Shown one piece after another: positions 5,849 to 17,850 of a DNA stretch of 64,000 bases (within the stretch, counting starts at the first letter, position 1; each line of letters begins with the position of its first letter). The notes under the pieces are model-generated. The model saw only the letters and a list, made by a program, of their open reading frames with translations, made no database searches and was not told the DNA's origin. This DNA is from Plenodomus lindquistii (taxonomy: Eukaryota; Ascomycota; Dothideomycetes; Pleosporales; Leptosphaeriaceae): the NCBI GenBank assembly GCA_025504975.1, contig JANUWI010000015.1:1-64000 (forward strand), written 5' to 3'. The position numbers and the translations under genes were made by a program.

Positions 5849-7920
5849 ATGCACCGGCTCCCTTTGCATCAGGCAAGCTGCCTTTGGAGTTCTACCAACT
5901 CTCAAGTAACACTGCACAATATATGTACATCTGGCGCACATGGCCGTCTCATTGGTTTGAGACTCTCATGTCATGGAAACCAGGTGTACACAAACTCGAT
6001 GGTGTCAGACTTCCCCCGGACATCGAGTACACCCTTAGTGTAAACTTGAAACACCTCTTCCCTATTCGATATTCGGAAAAGGTTGCTGAAGATTGGTTCG
6101 AGGAACTTTGCCGCAAGGCCAGACTCCTCACCTATTTTTGGAAAAAAGGTAACGATCAAGATGACGTTACCCCCGACTGGGCGAAATCAATCCCGTATCT
6201 CGCTTCCGGTTGGGACCCTGGCATTGACGACGACTGGTTTGCAGATGGTATTCTTGACGGGAGGAAGACTCTGCGTCATGCGCTCCATGAGCGATCTATA
6301 CCCCGACGAGATGTAAAGGACGATGCTCTCTTTCATGTGACCGTCCATCCAAAAAACCTGCAAAGATGGCTGTCGGAAGCTCAGCTTCTGGCTTTCATCA
6401 CCGACCAAAACCTGGGGATTGTCGTCGTCACTCGTGAATGGTACGAGGAACAAATCCAAGCCTTTTTGGATCTACCATCACCTTCAACAGCGCACCTCCC
6501 TCCCAGGGAGCGCCGTCCGCTGTTTGAGGTTCAGCATCAAGGAAAGGAAGCTTTTACCGATTTCTTCACGGGCTGCGTCAATGACCTGAACGGTAGAATG
6601 CTCAAGATGCCCAACGGCGAAGTTTTTCCGTTCCTTTCTTCAAAAAAGGTACAAAAATTCTGGCGTTCAGCGTATTCCAATACGACAATCCCTGTCTTCC
6701 ATGGTATCCCAAAGATTCACAAAAATCCATGGAAGATTCGGCCAATAGTCCCTATGCATTCCTATGTGTTAGGACCGCTGGCCAGGATTCTGCACGCCCT
6801 TCTCTTACCGGTTCAACGATCTTTCCCATGGATATGTGAAAGCAGTCGGAATCTGTGTTCAGAAGTCGCAGATTTTAATAAGAGATTGGAAACTTCTCCA
6901 CGTCTCCATTCTGGAGATGTGACGGGCATGTACACGAATATTCAATGGAGGTATTTTCGTGATGCCCTGCAGCTTATCTTATCTTCCGGCGACTGGTATG
7001 ATGAGCAGACCAGGAACTGGATTTTAGACGCTGCCGAACGAATCTGGTTTAGCGCCTTGTTTCAGCTCGGACCATACTTGGTTAGTCAGACAGACGGAGT
7101 GCCAATGGGGCTACATTGCGCTCCAGTCTTTGCAAACCTTTTCATGGCCTTCTACGAACAAGGATTCATCAATGCGTCACCCTCTCTGTTTTACAGACGA
7201 TACATTGATGATATCTTCGCCCTTGACCCTTCGGACGAAGCGCTAGATCGATTACGCGTCCCCGGACTTTCGATCCAATGGACGCATTCCGCCCACGAAC
7301 TCCCGTTCCTCGACGTACGCTTCCACACGCACCCCGAGTCGGCGGAGGTGTGCTTCGCACCTTATCACAAGGCGCTTAGCCACCATCAATATATCCCATG
7401 GGCAAGCGCCCATCCCCTGTCGGTCAAGAAGGGGATGATCAAAGGCGAGCTCAGCCGGGTCCGCGCAATATGCTATAAGGAGTCATACTTTTTGACATGG
7501 AAGGCGACATTTTTGTCGTGGCTCCGAGCGCGCGGCTGGCCAAATCGGGTGTTACACTCCTGGGCACGGCAAGTCCAATGGCGATCTTACTTTCCCGGCT
7601 CCGGGCTGGAGAAAAGGGAAAGGACGAAAGCAATCATTGCCGTGTCCGAATATAACCCCGTATGGGATCAGGTTTCTTCGACCGCTATCTGGGAGAACAT
7701 GAGGAAAGCATGGTTCCGTCATGGGCTTACGGACCTGCCATACCCACCAAATGTTCTTGTTGCCAAGAAACGCACAAAGTCCATGTGGGACTCTGTGCGA
7801 GCGGTAAATCGAAATATCCTTTTTAAGGAAATCGAAGAAATCGACATCGAGGATTTGTCGGTATCTGTGTCATCCTTAAGCACAGAAATGCCCTATCAGT
7901 CCCCTCGAGCTCTGACCTGA
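5719..7920 (+). CDS. PLE ORF2: Penelope-like reverse transcriptase, unit 2
   Basis: Same frame and motifs as unit 1 (PKIHK, DVTGMYTNI, MGLHCAP, YIDD, LPFLDV). I see four amino-acid differences from unit 1 (Q/K, T/S, R/K, L/I), all conservative or outside the motifs. The start assumes frameshift entry; the first in-frame ATG is at 5923. No GIY-YIG domain follows. The uninterrupted frame suggests it is potentially active. Confidence 0.88.
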   Translation, partial: RSERGWSLQDQKPEESQQNWEEGPPTKKRKTRFFLQKAAQEALDAPAPFASGKLPLEFYQLSSNTAQYMYIWRTWPSHWFETLMSWKPGVHKLDGVRLPPDIEYTLSVNLKHLFPIRYSEKVAEDWFEELCRKARLLTYFWKKGNDQDDVTPDWAKSIPYLASGWDPGIDDDWFADGILDGRKTLRHALHERSIPRRDVKDDALFHVTVHPKNLQRWLSEAQLLAFITDQNLGIVVVTREWYEEQIQAFLDLPSPSTAHLPPRERRPLFEVQHQGKEAFTDFFTGCVNDLNGRMLKMPNGEVFPFLSSKKVQKFWRSAYSNTTIPVFHGIPKIHKNPWKIRPIVPMHSYVLGPLARILHALLLPVQRSFPWICESSRNLCSEVADFNKRLETSPRLHSGDVTGMYTNIQWRYFRDALQLILSSGDWYDEQTRNWILDAAERIWFSALFQLGPYLVSQTDGVPMGLHCAPVFANLFMAFYEQGFINASPSLFYRRYIDDIFALDPSDEALDRLRVPGLSIQWTHSAHELPFLDVRFHTHPESAEVCFAPYHKALSHHQYIPWASAHPLSVKKGMIKGELSRVRAICYKESYFLTWKATFLSWLRARGWPNRVLHSWARQVQWRSYFPGSGLEKRERTKAIIAVSEYNPVWDQVSSTAIWENMRKAWFRHGLTDLPYPPNVLVAKKRTKSMWDSVRAVNRNILFKEIEEIDIEDLSVSVSSLSTEMPYQSPRALT

Positions 7921-8474
7921 GCCTTGAGTTTCAAAGAAAGGCTGCTTCCTGCGTAATGCTTGAAGCCGTTGACACCCTTCTAGGAACCTCATACCACCTG
8001 AAGCCCGCCTGAAGTCTCCTCGCCTGTCAGCCGTGAATACTGAAGGGGTAACCCGGATGCTGAAGCGCATGGCGAAGGAACGGATAGGGGTGAATAGTGG
8101 TGTCTGGAACCTTTCCTGACCCTTGCTGTGTATCGCGACGCACTATGCCTAGCTTTCACACCTCAAGGAGCATCAACATGGCTGTCTTGAGAGGAACCTG
8201 GAAACTGGTTTGCCCCTTCTTAGTACCACACGAAACGTGCTAGTAGCTTCGGCGAAGACACAAAGTACTGTGCGAAGAGTCGGGAGATCATTTGCCCAAT
8301 TCTCTTACAGCCATTTTGACGTTGGGGGAAGAAAGACAATTGGGGAAAGAACGAGAGGAGATTGGTAAGTCATTTCGGTGTTATTTCGATTAAGGTCGAC
8401 CATTGCGGTTTCTGGAAACAGACGGAATAGGAGAAGGGCAAGCGCCAAGGCGCTAACCCTGACCCTAACCCTAA
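7921..8474 (+). other. PLE unit 2 3' UTR with telomeric junction
   Basis: Same as the 3' UTR of unit 1, again ending in CCCTGACCCTAACCCTAATCGG before a leader. No gene seen. Confidence 0.7.
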
Positions 8475-8812
8475 TCGGTTAACCAGAACTATGAATACCA
8501 ACACGCTCCCCTCGGGCCAACATCTCTACAGATAAGCCCAGCGAACGATATCCTTTGCTTGCCGCCGGTCCCACTGTAAAACCGGTATTCTGAGACAAGC
8601 CCAGCGCTTATCTCGGAGGCAAGGCAGACTCATCGGGGGAATCCCCCCGAGGCGATGTATATAAACTGCTCTCCTGTCGCTCCTGACGAGTTTCTTTCTG
8701 TAGATCCAACAAGAAACGAAAAGTATCTCCTCACAAGAGATATTTAGAGTCTTCATTTTACAGAAAGAATAAAATCCAATCGAGTTCTTCTTCAGTGGCT
8801 TTGTCACTCTTT
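8475..8812 (+). repeat. Leader / pseudo-LTR, copy L2b (3' end of unit 2)
   Basis: A leader copy after the unit 2 3' UTR, followed by CCCTAA repeats. The hairpin arm is shortened to TCGGGGG/CCCCCGA; the TATA box is at 8658-8665. Confidence 0.85.
8674..8763 (+). ncRNA. Hammerhead ribozyme in leader L2b
   Basis: Same core and stems as L1; CTGACGA from 8683 and predicted cleavage between 8746 and 8747. Confidence 0.8.
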
Positions 8813-8880
8813 AACCCTAACCCTAACCCTTAACCCTAACCCTAACCCTAACCCTAACCCTAACCCTAACCCTAACCCTA
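8812..8880 (+). repeat. Internal telomeric repeat tract between unit 2 and the truncated unit 3
   Basis: About eleven CCCTAA units with one CCCTTAA variant. The tract is fused without a gap to an internal position of the element (8881 corresponds to 1987 of unit 1), as expected when a broken or incompletely copied end is capped by telomerase. Confidence 0.88.
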
Positions 8881-10903
8881 AACAAATCCAAGCCTTTTTG
8901 GATCTACCATCACCTTCAACAGCTCACCTCCCTCCCAGGGAACGCCGTCCGCTGTTTGAGGTTCAGCATCAAGGAAAGGAAGCTTTTACCGATTTCTTTA
9001 CAGGTTGCGTTAATAACCTAAACGGTAGAATGCATAAGATACCTAACAGCAAAGTTTTTCTGTTCCTTTCTTTAAAAAAGGTACAAAAATTCTAGCGTTT
9101 AGCGTATTCTAATATAACAATCCCTGTTTTTTATAGTATCCTAAAGATTTATAAAAATCTATAGAAGATTTAGCTAATAGTCTCTATGTATTTTTATATA
9201 TTAGAACTGCTAGCTAGAATTCTACACGCTTTTCTCTTACTAGTTTAACAATCTTTCCTATAGATATGTAAAAGCAGTTAGAATCTATATTTAGAAGTTA
9301 CAGATTTTAATAAAAGATTAGAAACTTCTCTATATCTCTATTCTAGAGATGTAATAGGCATATACACAAATATTTAATAGAAGTATTTTTATAATGCCCT
9401 GTAGCTTATCTTATCTTCTAGTAACTAGTATAATAAGTAAACTAGAAACTAGATTTTAAACGCTACTAAATAAATCTAGTTTAGCGCTTTATTTTAGCTT
9501 AGACTATACTTAGTTAGTTAGATAAACAGAGTGCTAATAGAGCTATATTACACTCTAGTCTTTATAAACCTTTTTATAGCTTTCTATAAATAAAGATTTA
9601 TTAACGCGTTACTATCTCTATTTTACAGACAATACATTAATAATATCTTTGCCTTTAACCTTTTAAATAAAGCGCTAGATTAATTACGCGTCTCTAGACT
9701 TTTAATCTAATAGACGTATTCTGCTTATAAACTTCTATTCCTTAATATACGCTTCTATACGCACTCTAAGTTAGTAGAAGTATGCTTCGCGCCTTATTAT
9801 AAAACGCTTAGCTACTACTAATATATTCTATAGGCAAGCGCCTATCCTCTATTAGTTAAAAAAAGGATAATTAAAAGTAAGCTTAGCTAGGTCTGCGTAA
9901 TATACTATAAAAAATTATACTTTTTAATATAGAAAGTAATATTTTTATTATAGCTCTAAGCGTACAGCTAGCTAAAATAGGTGTTACACTTCTAGGCATA
10001 GCAAGTCTAATAGTAATTTTACTTTTCTAGCTCTAGGCTAGAGAAAAGAGAAAAGATAAAAGCAATTATTACTATATCTAAATATAACTCTATATAGAAT
10101 TAGGTTTTTTTAACTACTATCTAGAAAAATATAAAAAAAGTATAGTTCTATTATAGACTTATAGACCTGCTATACCTACTAAATATTCTTGTTACTAAAA
10201 AACGTATAAAGTCTATATAGAACTCTATGCAAGCAGTAAATTAAAATATCTTTACTAAAGAAATTAAAGAAATTAATATTAAAGATTTATTAGTATCTGT
10301 GTTTTTTTTAAGTATAGAAATGCTCTACTAGCCTTTTTAAGCTCTAACCTAAACGCTATCTATTATTAAACTAGAGCGCTGCTTTTTGTGTAATACTTAA
10401 AGCTATTAATACCTTTCTAGAAACTTTATACTATCTAAAGCCCGCCTAAAACCTCTTCGCCTATTAGCTATAAATATTAAAAGAGTAATCTAGATACTAA
10501 AGCGTATTACAAAGAGATAGATAGAGGTAAATAGTAGTATTTAGAACCTTTTCTAACTTTTACTATGTATTGTAACGCACTATACCTAGCTTTTACACTT
10601 TAAAAAGTATTAATATAGTTATTTTAAAAAGAACCTAGAAAATAGTTTGCTCTTTTTTAGTACTATATAAAACGTGCTAGTAGCTTTAGCAAAGATATAA
10701 AGTACTATATAAAGAGTTAAAAGATTATTTACCTAATTCTTTTATAGCTATTTTAATGTTAGGGGAAAAAGGATAATTAGAGAAAGAATAAAAAAAGATT
10801 AGTAAGTTATTTTAGTATTATTTTAATTAAAGTTAACTATTATAGTTTCTAGAAATAAAAGGAATAGAAGAAGGGCAAGCGCTAAGGCGCTAACTCTAAC
10901 TCT
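8881..10903 (+). pseudogene. 5'-truncated, RIP-mutated PLE unit 3 (ORF2 and 3' UTR remnant)
   Basis: Aligns with unit 1 from 1987 through its 3' end. The first 110-120 bp is almost unmutated, 9000-9090 is moderately changed and from about 9090 nearly every CpA is TpA and TpG is TpA, with many stops. The reverse transcriptase motifs can be traced only by alignment (the YIDD area reads as an AT-rich ghost near 9630). It is dead. It shows that the family was present before the last RIP episode. Confidence 0.85.
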
Positions 10904-11249
10904 AACTCTAATTAGCTAACTAGAACTATAAATACTAACACGCTCCCTTTAGGCTAACATCTCTATAGATAAGTCTAGTAAACAATATCCTCTACTTACT
11001 GCTAGTTCTACTATAAAACTAGTATTCTAAAACAAGCCTAGCGCTTATTTTAGAGGTAAGGCAGATTTATTAGAGGAATCCCCCTAAGGTAATGTATATA
11101 AACTGCTCTCCTATTACTTCTAACAAGTTTCTTTCTATAGATCTAATAAGAAACAAAAAGTATCTTTTTACAAGAGATATTTAGAGTCTTTATTTTATAG
11201 AAAGAATAAAATCCAATCAAGTTCTTTTTTAGTAGCTTTATTACTTTTT
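10904..11249 (+). repeat. RIP-mutated leader L3b (3' end of unit 3)
   Basis: Aligns along its length with the intact leaders. The TATA box is retained, but the ribozyme core has become CTAACAA and AAAA, so it should not self-cleave. Its presence after a third 3' UTR shows that the trailing leader belongs to the element. Confidence 0.75.
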
Positions 11250-11289
11250 AACTCTAACCCTAACCCTAACCCTAACTCTAACCCTAATT
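11250..11289 (+). repeat. Innermost, partly mutated telomeric repeat tract
   Basis: Mixed CCCTAA and CTCTAA units, the latter consistent with C-to-T mutation. The recognisable terminal element stack ends here and unrelated AT-rich DNA begins. Confidence 0.75.
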
Positions 11290-13909
11290 AACTAAATAAT
11301 AGAACTAAATAAGAAAATATTAAAGATACTTAGTTATATAGTTAAAACTTTATCTAGTTATACTAGACTAGTATTATAATATTACTATTATAGTTTAAAA
11401 TTACTTTTACTATACTTTTATCTATATTTATATATATATTTATAATAAAGTTTAAATTAGTTTAAATTTATAGTTATATTATTTTTATAGTAGCATAGTA
11501 TATTATATTATATATAGATTATAATATTTACATAAAATAATTATTATAATAATAGTATAGTATATTTATAATATTTCTAGCTTTATTAAATCTAATAATA
11601 TAATATATTAGGTTTTCTAGCTTAATAGTAACCTTTAGTAACTATATTTATAAAATAAAAAATTAGGCCTTTAATTATCTAACGTAATAGATTTTCTACT
11701 AGCTTTTTAACGCTAAAAACTATATAATCTATTTAATTTAACTAATTTATATGCTCTATAACTACACTATAAGTTTTTAGTTTATATAAAATAATATTAC
11801 TAAATAGTTTATAATACTTAAATAATAAAGCCTATAGATTTTAATAAATACTATAAAAGCTACTAAACTGTATATATAGAAATAGAGGATTATCTAGTAT
11901 CTTTTATATTTAATAGTTTGTTAAATATATATAAAAAATATTTTAAGTAGTTTAAATTAATATTACTAACAATCTTTATTAAAAGTTTAATTTTCTAAAT
12001 TAGTAATAAAGGGCTATCTAGGGCTGTAGTTAGAAAAGAAAGTTTTAAAATTATTATAAAGCTCTAGTATTAAAACTACTAAAAAATAGTATTATAAAAG
12101 TAAAAGTTAAAATAGTTACTAGTAGATATAAATATACCTAAAAACTATTAGAAGTAAAAAATATATTTTTAGATTAAAGTTTTTTATATAATAGATAGTA
12201 TAATATAGAAATATAAATGTTTAAAATTAAAAAGTATATTATATTTCTATTAAAGTATTAAAATTAACTTTAGGTAGATATTTTTAATATATTTTTACTT
12301 TATTTAGTATTATATTAAGAAAAATAAGTTTAAAATAGTATATCTATTTTAAAATTAATAAACCTTTTAATAATTCTATATTTTTCCTAAACTAGTTTAG
12401 ACTAAGAGGATTTTAAATATTAAAGGTTTAGTTCTAACTTAGTTATAATAAATAAAAAAAGTATTATTAATACTAGCTAGGCACTACTATTACTATACCT
12501 CTATTTTATTTAATATATTATAATAATATAATAAATCTCTATTTTAAACTTTAAAAAGATTATTAATTTTAACTTTATAAGCATAATATAGTACTAAGTA
12601 GATTAGAAATTTTAGATAACTAGAAAGAATAATTAGCTAGTAACATAGAAAAAGCTTTATTACTTTATTATATTACCTTTAATATTATAATCTAATATAT
12701 AGGTAATTTACTTAACTCTAAATATATAGTTCTATATTATTTAATTTTTTTTAATACTTAGATAGTTACTATACTTAAAAGAGAAGAACGTAGCCCTATT
12801 TTTTATAAATAGCTTTAAAATCTTTTAATACTAAAAAATAATTCTAAAAATATAATAATTATTACTTTCTAATAATAGAACTAAAATAATTTAGTAACAC
12901 TGTTTATATTATAGTAAATAGTAATAAAAGCTATTTATAAAATATTAATACCTAACTATTAATGTATATAGGTATAATTAGTTTATACTACTAAAAAATT
13001 AAAAATTTAATAAGTAAATAAATTATAGTTTAATATAGTAGTTAGAAAGAAATTATTAATATATAGTATACTTCTTAAAGGTTTACTTAGAATTAAAACT
13101 ATAAATTACTAATTTATTTTATACTAGTATTATATTTATTACTTTAAAAAAAGCAATTTAAAAAGGTATTTCTATAAGCTTTTATAATAGTTTAAAATTC
13201 TTTTTTATAATATCTACGTTTATTTTTAACTAGTTTAGTACTATTATAAATAGTATTTTTAGTAAAAAGGTATTCTAATACTATATATAGCTTTTATAAA
13301 TAGAGATTATTATAATATCTAATAGTAAAGAAATTTTTATCTATTTTATATTATAAGCTATATAAAGTAGTTTAAGCAAAAGCTAGGTTTATAGTAAAAT
13401 TCTAGTATTATTTTTTACTAATAGCTAGATAAATATTATACTATAATAGCTACTATAAAAAGTAGATACTCTAAGTATATTTACTATAACTATTTTTTCT
13501 ACACCTATTAAAGTTTAAAGTAAAATATAAGTTACTATTATGTATATTATAGTAAAAAATTGTAAGTAATAGAGATAGTAGTATAAAGTATTAATAAAAA
13601 GTTTTTTTTTATAATTCTATAAAATTATAGTATTTATATATATTCTATACTATATAGATAGTATAGTTAGAATATAAAGAAAAAGTAGTTATAGAGCTAT
13701 TATATAGTTAATATAAAAAAGTAAACTAATAAATAAATATCTAACGCTTTATTATATAACTTTAATTTTTTTTTTAGTATTTTATATAAAACTTTTGTTT
13801 ATAACTTTAAAGTATATAATTTTAAATCTAAGTAAAGTAAAGTTTACCTTTATACTAAAGTAGATATAGATTTTCTTATACTATACTAGATGCTATTAAT
13901 TATAAAACT
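11290..13909. other. RIP-degraded AT-rich DNA, no gene identified
   Basis: Extremely AT-rich, dominated by TA, TT and AA with C surviving mainly in GCT or ACT contexts, the footprint of repeat-induced point mutation. Stops occur in all frames. It must have been repeated DNA, but I could not name the element. Confidence 0.6.
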
Positions 13910-14590
13910 AAAATATATATAAAGGTAGAGTAATAAAACTAGAGGTAGAAAGTATAGATTTTATTATTAAAGGCTTAGTATAGTTTCTTCTATAAAAAAA
14001 AGAGCTTAGAATTTAAGTGTAATAGCTACTTTAATATATATAGTAAATAAAATAAAGCCTATATAAAATAAAATAGTAATACCTAGCTAGATTCTAATAT
14101 TTATAAAAAAACAGTTAGAGGTAGAGCTATAAAGCTAAAGGTAGAAACTATAGGTTTATTTTTTTTAAATTAGCGCTTTTATAGAACCTCTATACTAATA
14201 GTTTTTTACTTTCTACTTTAGCTCTATATATAATCTTTTTATTACGTTTTTAAAACGCTTTATATAGTTTATATAAAAGTTTTCTATACTAATAAAATAT
14301 TCTAATAAGTATATTATAGTTTTATAGTAGTATTATTTAAAAATTATAGATTTATTTATTTTAGAACTAGTATTTATAAAGTATAGAGTTTACTACTATA
14401 GATTTTATATTTTTTATATCTCTAGAACTATATACTTTATTACTAAGCAGACTATACTACTTAACTTCTTTATAAAACCTCTATAAAATAGGCCTAAAAA
14501 ATCTACTACTTTTACTCTAACTCTAAAGTATTTTTCTCTATTTATAGTTAACTCTAGAAATCTTTAGGCCTTAAAATATATTATACTTAA
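13910..14590. repeat. Dispersed RIP-mutated repeat, copy A
   Basis: 13,910-14,170 resembles the 202-bp tandem unit of the array at 15,892, and 14,155-14,560 matches 17,455-17,850 (shared landmarks: AGCGC followed by TTTATA, a GCGCTTTGTATAG-like stretch, and AAAATAGGCCTAAAA). One copy therefore carries a single diverged unit and the other about eight. Element class unknown. Confidence 0.6.
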
Positions 14591-15684
14591 ATAGTTTTAA
14601 CTTTATAAATAATACTAAGTACAGTATAGCTAGGTTTATCTAAAATAGTAATTACTAAAGAATTTTAGCTAGTTTAATCTATAATTAAAATTTATTTTTT
14701 TACTAGATTAGAACTTTAATAAGTAAGAAAATAGACCTAGCCTAACAGATAATATAGATTAACTATTATATTCTATTAATATCTAGAAAAGTAAGAAAAT
14801 AAAGATAGTTTAAATTACAATCTAGTTTTACTATTTTATTACGTTAATAATTAATAAATAATAGGAATTAAGCTAGTAAAATCTATAATTATACTTTACT
14901 ATTATATTAGATTTATAACTAAGAAATAGTAGAAGTAGACCTATAAGTTTGTAGAATTTAAATTAACTAGTATATTAAATTTATTACTAATATATTAGCC
15001 TTTTTTAATATAGCATCTTTAAATAAAAAAGTAATTAATTTACTTTTCTAAAAAAATTTTATAGTTATATGCTTTAATCTAAGCTAAAGTAAAATAATCT
15101 AGTTTAATTCTAATTACTATTTCTATAAACTAAATTACTTTATTAAAACTTCTTTTAATATACTTAAAGTTAGGCTATAATTAAAAATTTTATTTCTATT
15201 ACTAGCTATTAGCTATAGTTTAATAAGTATAATCTATAGGGCCTAGAGGTTAACTACTTTTATTAGTGCCTAGATAAGTAACTAGGCAGTAGATTTATAG
15301 CTTTCTAATAGTTAGTAAAAGGTTAGGCTATAAATTTATTTAAAAGTTAGTAAAAGGTAAACTTTTATTTTACTATAGGTTTACTACTATTATTAGTGCC
15401 TAGATAAGTAACTTAGTAGTAGATAGTATTATATAAAGTAAGTTACCTATTTATAATATTAGAAAGTAACTACTTAGCTAACTATAAAGCTTTAATAAAC
15501 TTTCTATTACTATTACTTTACGCACCTATATTCTATTAGTTTTTACCTAGAAACTTTTCTTTCTTTTTTTACTAAAGTTAAATTGCTAGATTACTGTCTC
15601 TAGCTATATAGCCTATTTATAGAATTAGAAAGTAACTATCTAGCTAACTATAAAGCTTTAAAAAACCCTCTATTACTATTACTT

Positions 15685-15729
<45 letters not shown>

Positions 15730-15891
15730 ATCTTTTACTAGATAAACGTTGCCTATTTATAGAGTAGTAGAAGCCTATTAACTTAGAGCTACAGCTACTC
15801 TATATTAACTATTTAATCTACGCCTATACGTTTAATAATATAAAGTAATCTAAGTATATTAGGCTATTTAATAAAAACCTACGTATACGCG
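14591..15891. other. RIP-degraded AT-rich DNA with a T37 tract
   Basis: No gene. 15,245 and 15,375 share TATTAGTGCCTAGATAAG, and 15,478 and 15,645 share GCTAACTATAAAGCTTTAA, so local duplications are present. 15,685-15,721 is an uninterrupted run of 37 T. Confidence 0.5.
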
Positions 15892-17507
15892 TAATACTAT
15901 TAAAGTGCAGTAGCTACTCTAACGTGTATAGAATAAAAAGTAGAGTATATATAAAATAAAAGAGTAATATACAGCTAGATTCTATTTACTATAAAATAAA
16001 AATATATATAGAGGTAGAGAAATAAAGCTAGAGGTAGAAACTATAGATTTAATTATTTTAGGCTTAGCGTAATTTCTTCTATAGTAGAAAAGGCTATACT
16101 ATTAAAGTGCAGCAGCTACTTTAATATATATAGAATAAAAAGTAAAGTATATATAAAATAAAAAAGTAATATATAGCTAGATTCTATTTACTATAAAATA
16201 AAAATATATATAGAGGTAGAGAGGTAAAGCTAGAGATAGAAACTATAAATTTAATTATTTTAGGCTTAGCGTAATTTCTTCTATAGTAGAAAAAGCTATA
16301 CTATTAAAGTATAGCAGCTACTCTAATATATATAGAATAAAAAGTAGAGTATATATAAAATAAAAAAGTAATATATAGCTAGATTCTATTTACTATAAAA
16401 TAAAAATATATATAGAGGCAGAGGGGTAAAGCTAGAGATAGAAACTATAAATTTAATTATTTTAAGTTTAGTATAATTTCTTCTATAGTAAAAAAGGCTA
16501 TACTATTAAAGTATAGTAGCTACTTTAATATATATAGAATAAAAAGTAGAGTATATATAAAATAAAAAAGTAATATATAGCTAGATTCTATTTACTATAA
16601 AATAAAAATATATATAGAGGTAAAAAAGTAAAGCTAAAGGTAAAAACTATAGATTTAATTATTTTAGGCTTAGCGTAATTTCTTCTATAGTAAAAAAGGC
16701 TATACTATTAAAGTGCAGCAGCTACTCTAATATATATAGAATAAAAAGTAGAGTATATATAAAATAAAAAAGTAATATATAGCTAAATTCTATTTACTAT
16801 AAAATAAAAATGTATATAGAGGTAGAAAGGCAAGGCTAGAGGCAAAAACTATAGATTTAATTATTTTAGGTTTAGTATAATTTCTTCTATAGTAGAAAAG
16901 GCTATACTATTAAAGTATAGTAGCTACTCTAATATATATAGAATAAAAAGTAAAGTATATATAAAATAAAAAAGTAATATATAGCTAGATTCTATTTACT
17001 ATAAAATAAAAATATGTGTAGAGGTAAAAGAGTAAAACTAAAGATAAAAACTATAGATTTAATTATTTTAGGCTTAGCGTAATTTCTTCTATAGTAGAAA
17101 AAGCTATACTATTAAAGTGTAGTAGCTACTCTAATATATATAAAATAAAAAGTAAAGTGTATATAAAATAAAAGAGTAATATATAGCTAGATTCTATTTA
17201 CTATAAAATAAAAATGTATATAGAGGTAGAGAGGTAAAACTAAAGGTAAAAACTATAGATTTAATTATTTTAGGCTTAGCGTAATTTCTTCTATAGTAGA
17301 AAAGGCTATACTATTAAAGTATAGTAGCTACTCTAATATATATAGAATAAAAAGTAAAGTGTATATAAAATAAAAAAGTAATATACAGCTACATTCTATT
17401 TACTATAAAATAAAAATATATATAGAGGTAAAGAGGTAAAGCTAGAGATAAAAACTATATATTTATTTATTTTAGAACTAGCGCGCTTTTATAACTTCTA
17501 TATTTAT
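15892..17507. repeat. 202-bp tandem repeat array, about 8 units
   Basis: A landmark (CTATACTATTAAAGT) recurs at 16094, 16296, 16498, 16700, 16902, 17104 and 17306, exactly 202 bp apart each time, with a first diverged unit at 15892. Each unit contains AGCTACTCTAATATATATAG and TTTAATTATTTTAGG motifs. Units differ mainly by C/T and G/A changes, as expected from RIP. No coding potential remains. The constant spacing argues for recent tandem amplification or homogenisation. Confidence 0.85.
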
Positions 17508-17850
17508 AGTTCTTTACTTTCTACTGCACCCCTTTATATAAACCTTTAATAGCGTTTTTTAGGCGCTTTGTATAGTTTATACTAGAGTTATCTACCTTTT
17601 AGAAATATTTAAATAAATGTATTGTAGTTCTATAGCAGTATTATTTAGAAACTATATATTTATTTATTTTAGAACTAGCGTTTATACTGTACAGGCTTTA
17701 CTACTACCTATTTTATATTCTCTATATCTCTATAACTATATACCTAATTACTAAGTAGGCTGCACTATTTAACTCCTCTATAATTGCTCTATAAAATAGG
17801 CCTAAAAGGTTTACTACTTTTACTCTAACTCTAAGCTACTTTTCTCTTTT
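17455..17850. repeat. Dispersed RIP-mutated repeat, copy B
   Basis: Right flank of the array, matching 14,155-14,560. It keeps more GC-containing motifs than copy A, so it is less heavily mutated. Confidence 0.6.

Larger units (their letters stand above)
4474..8811 (+). mobile_element. Penelope-like telomere-attached retroelement, unit 2 (intact)
   Basis: Same layout as unit 1, offset by 4462 bp: leader, ORF1, overlapping ORF2, 3' UTR, leader, then CCCTAA. I count only about a dozen or so base differences over the 4-kb body. Several lie in ORF2 between about 6510 and 6885, and some of unit 2's bases agree with the RIP-mutated copy at 8881 where unit 1 does not, and vice versa. It carries no RIP damage. 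Confidence 0.88.
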
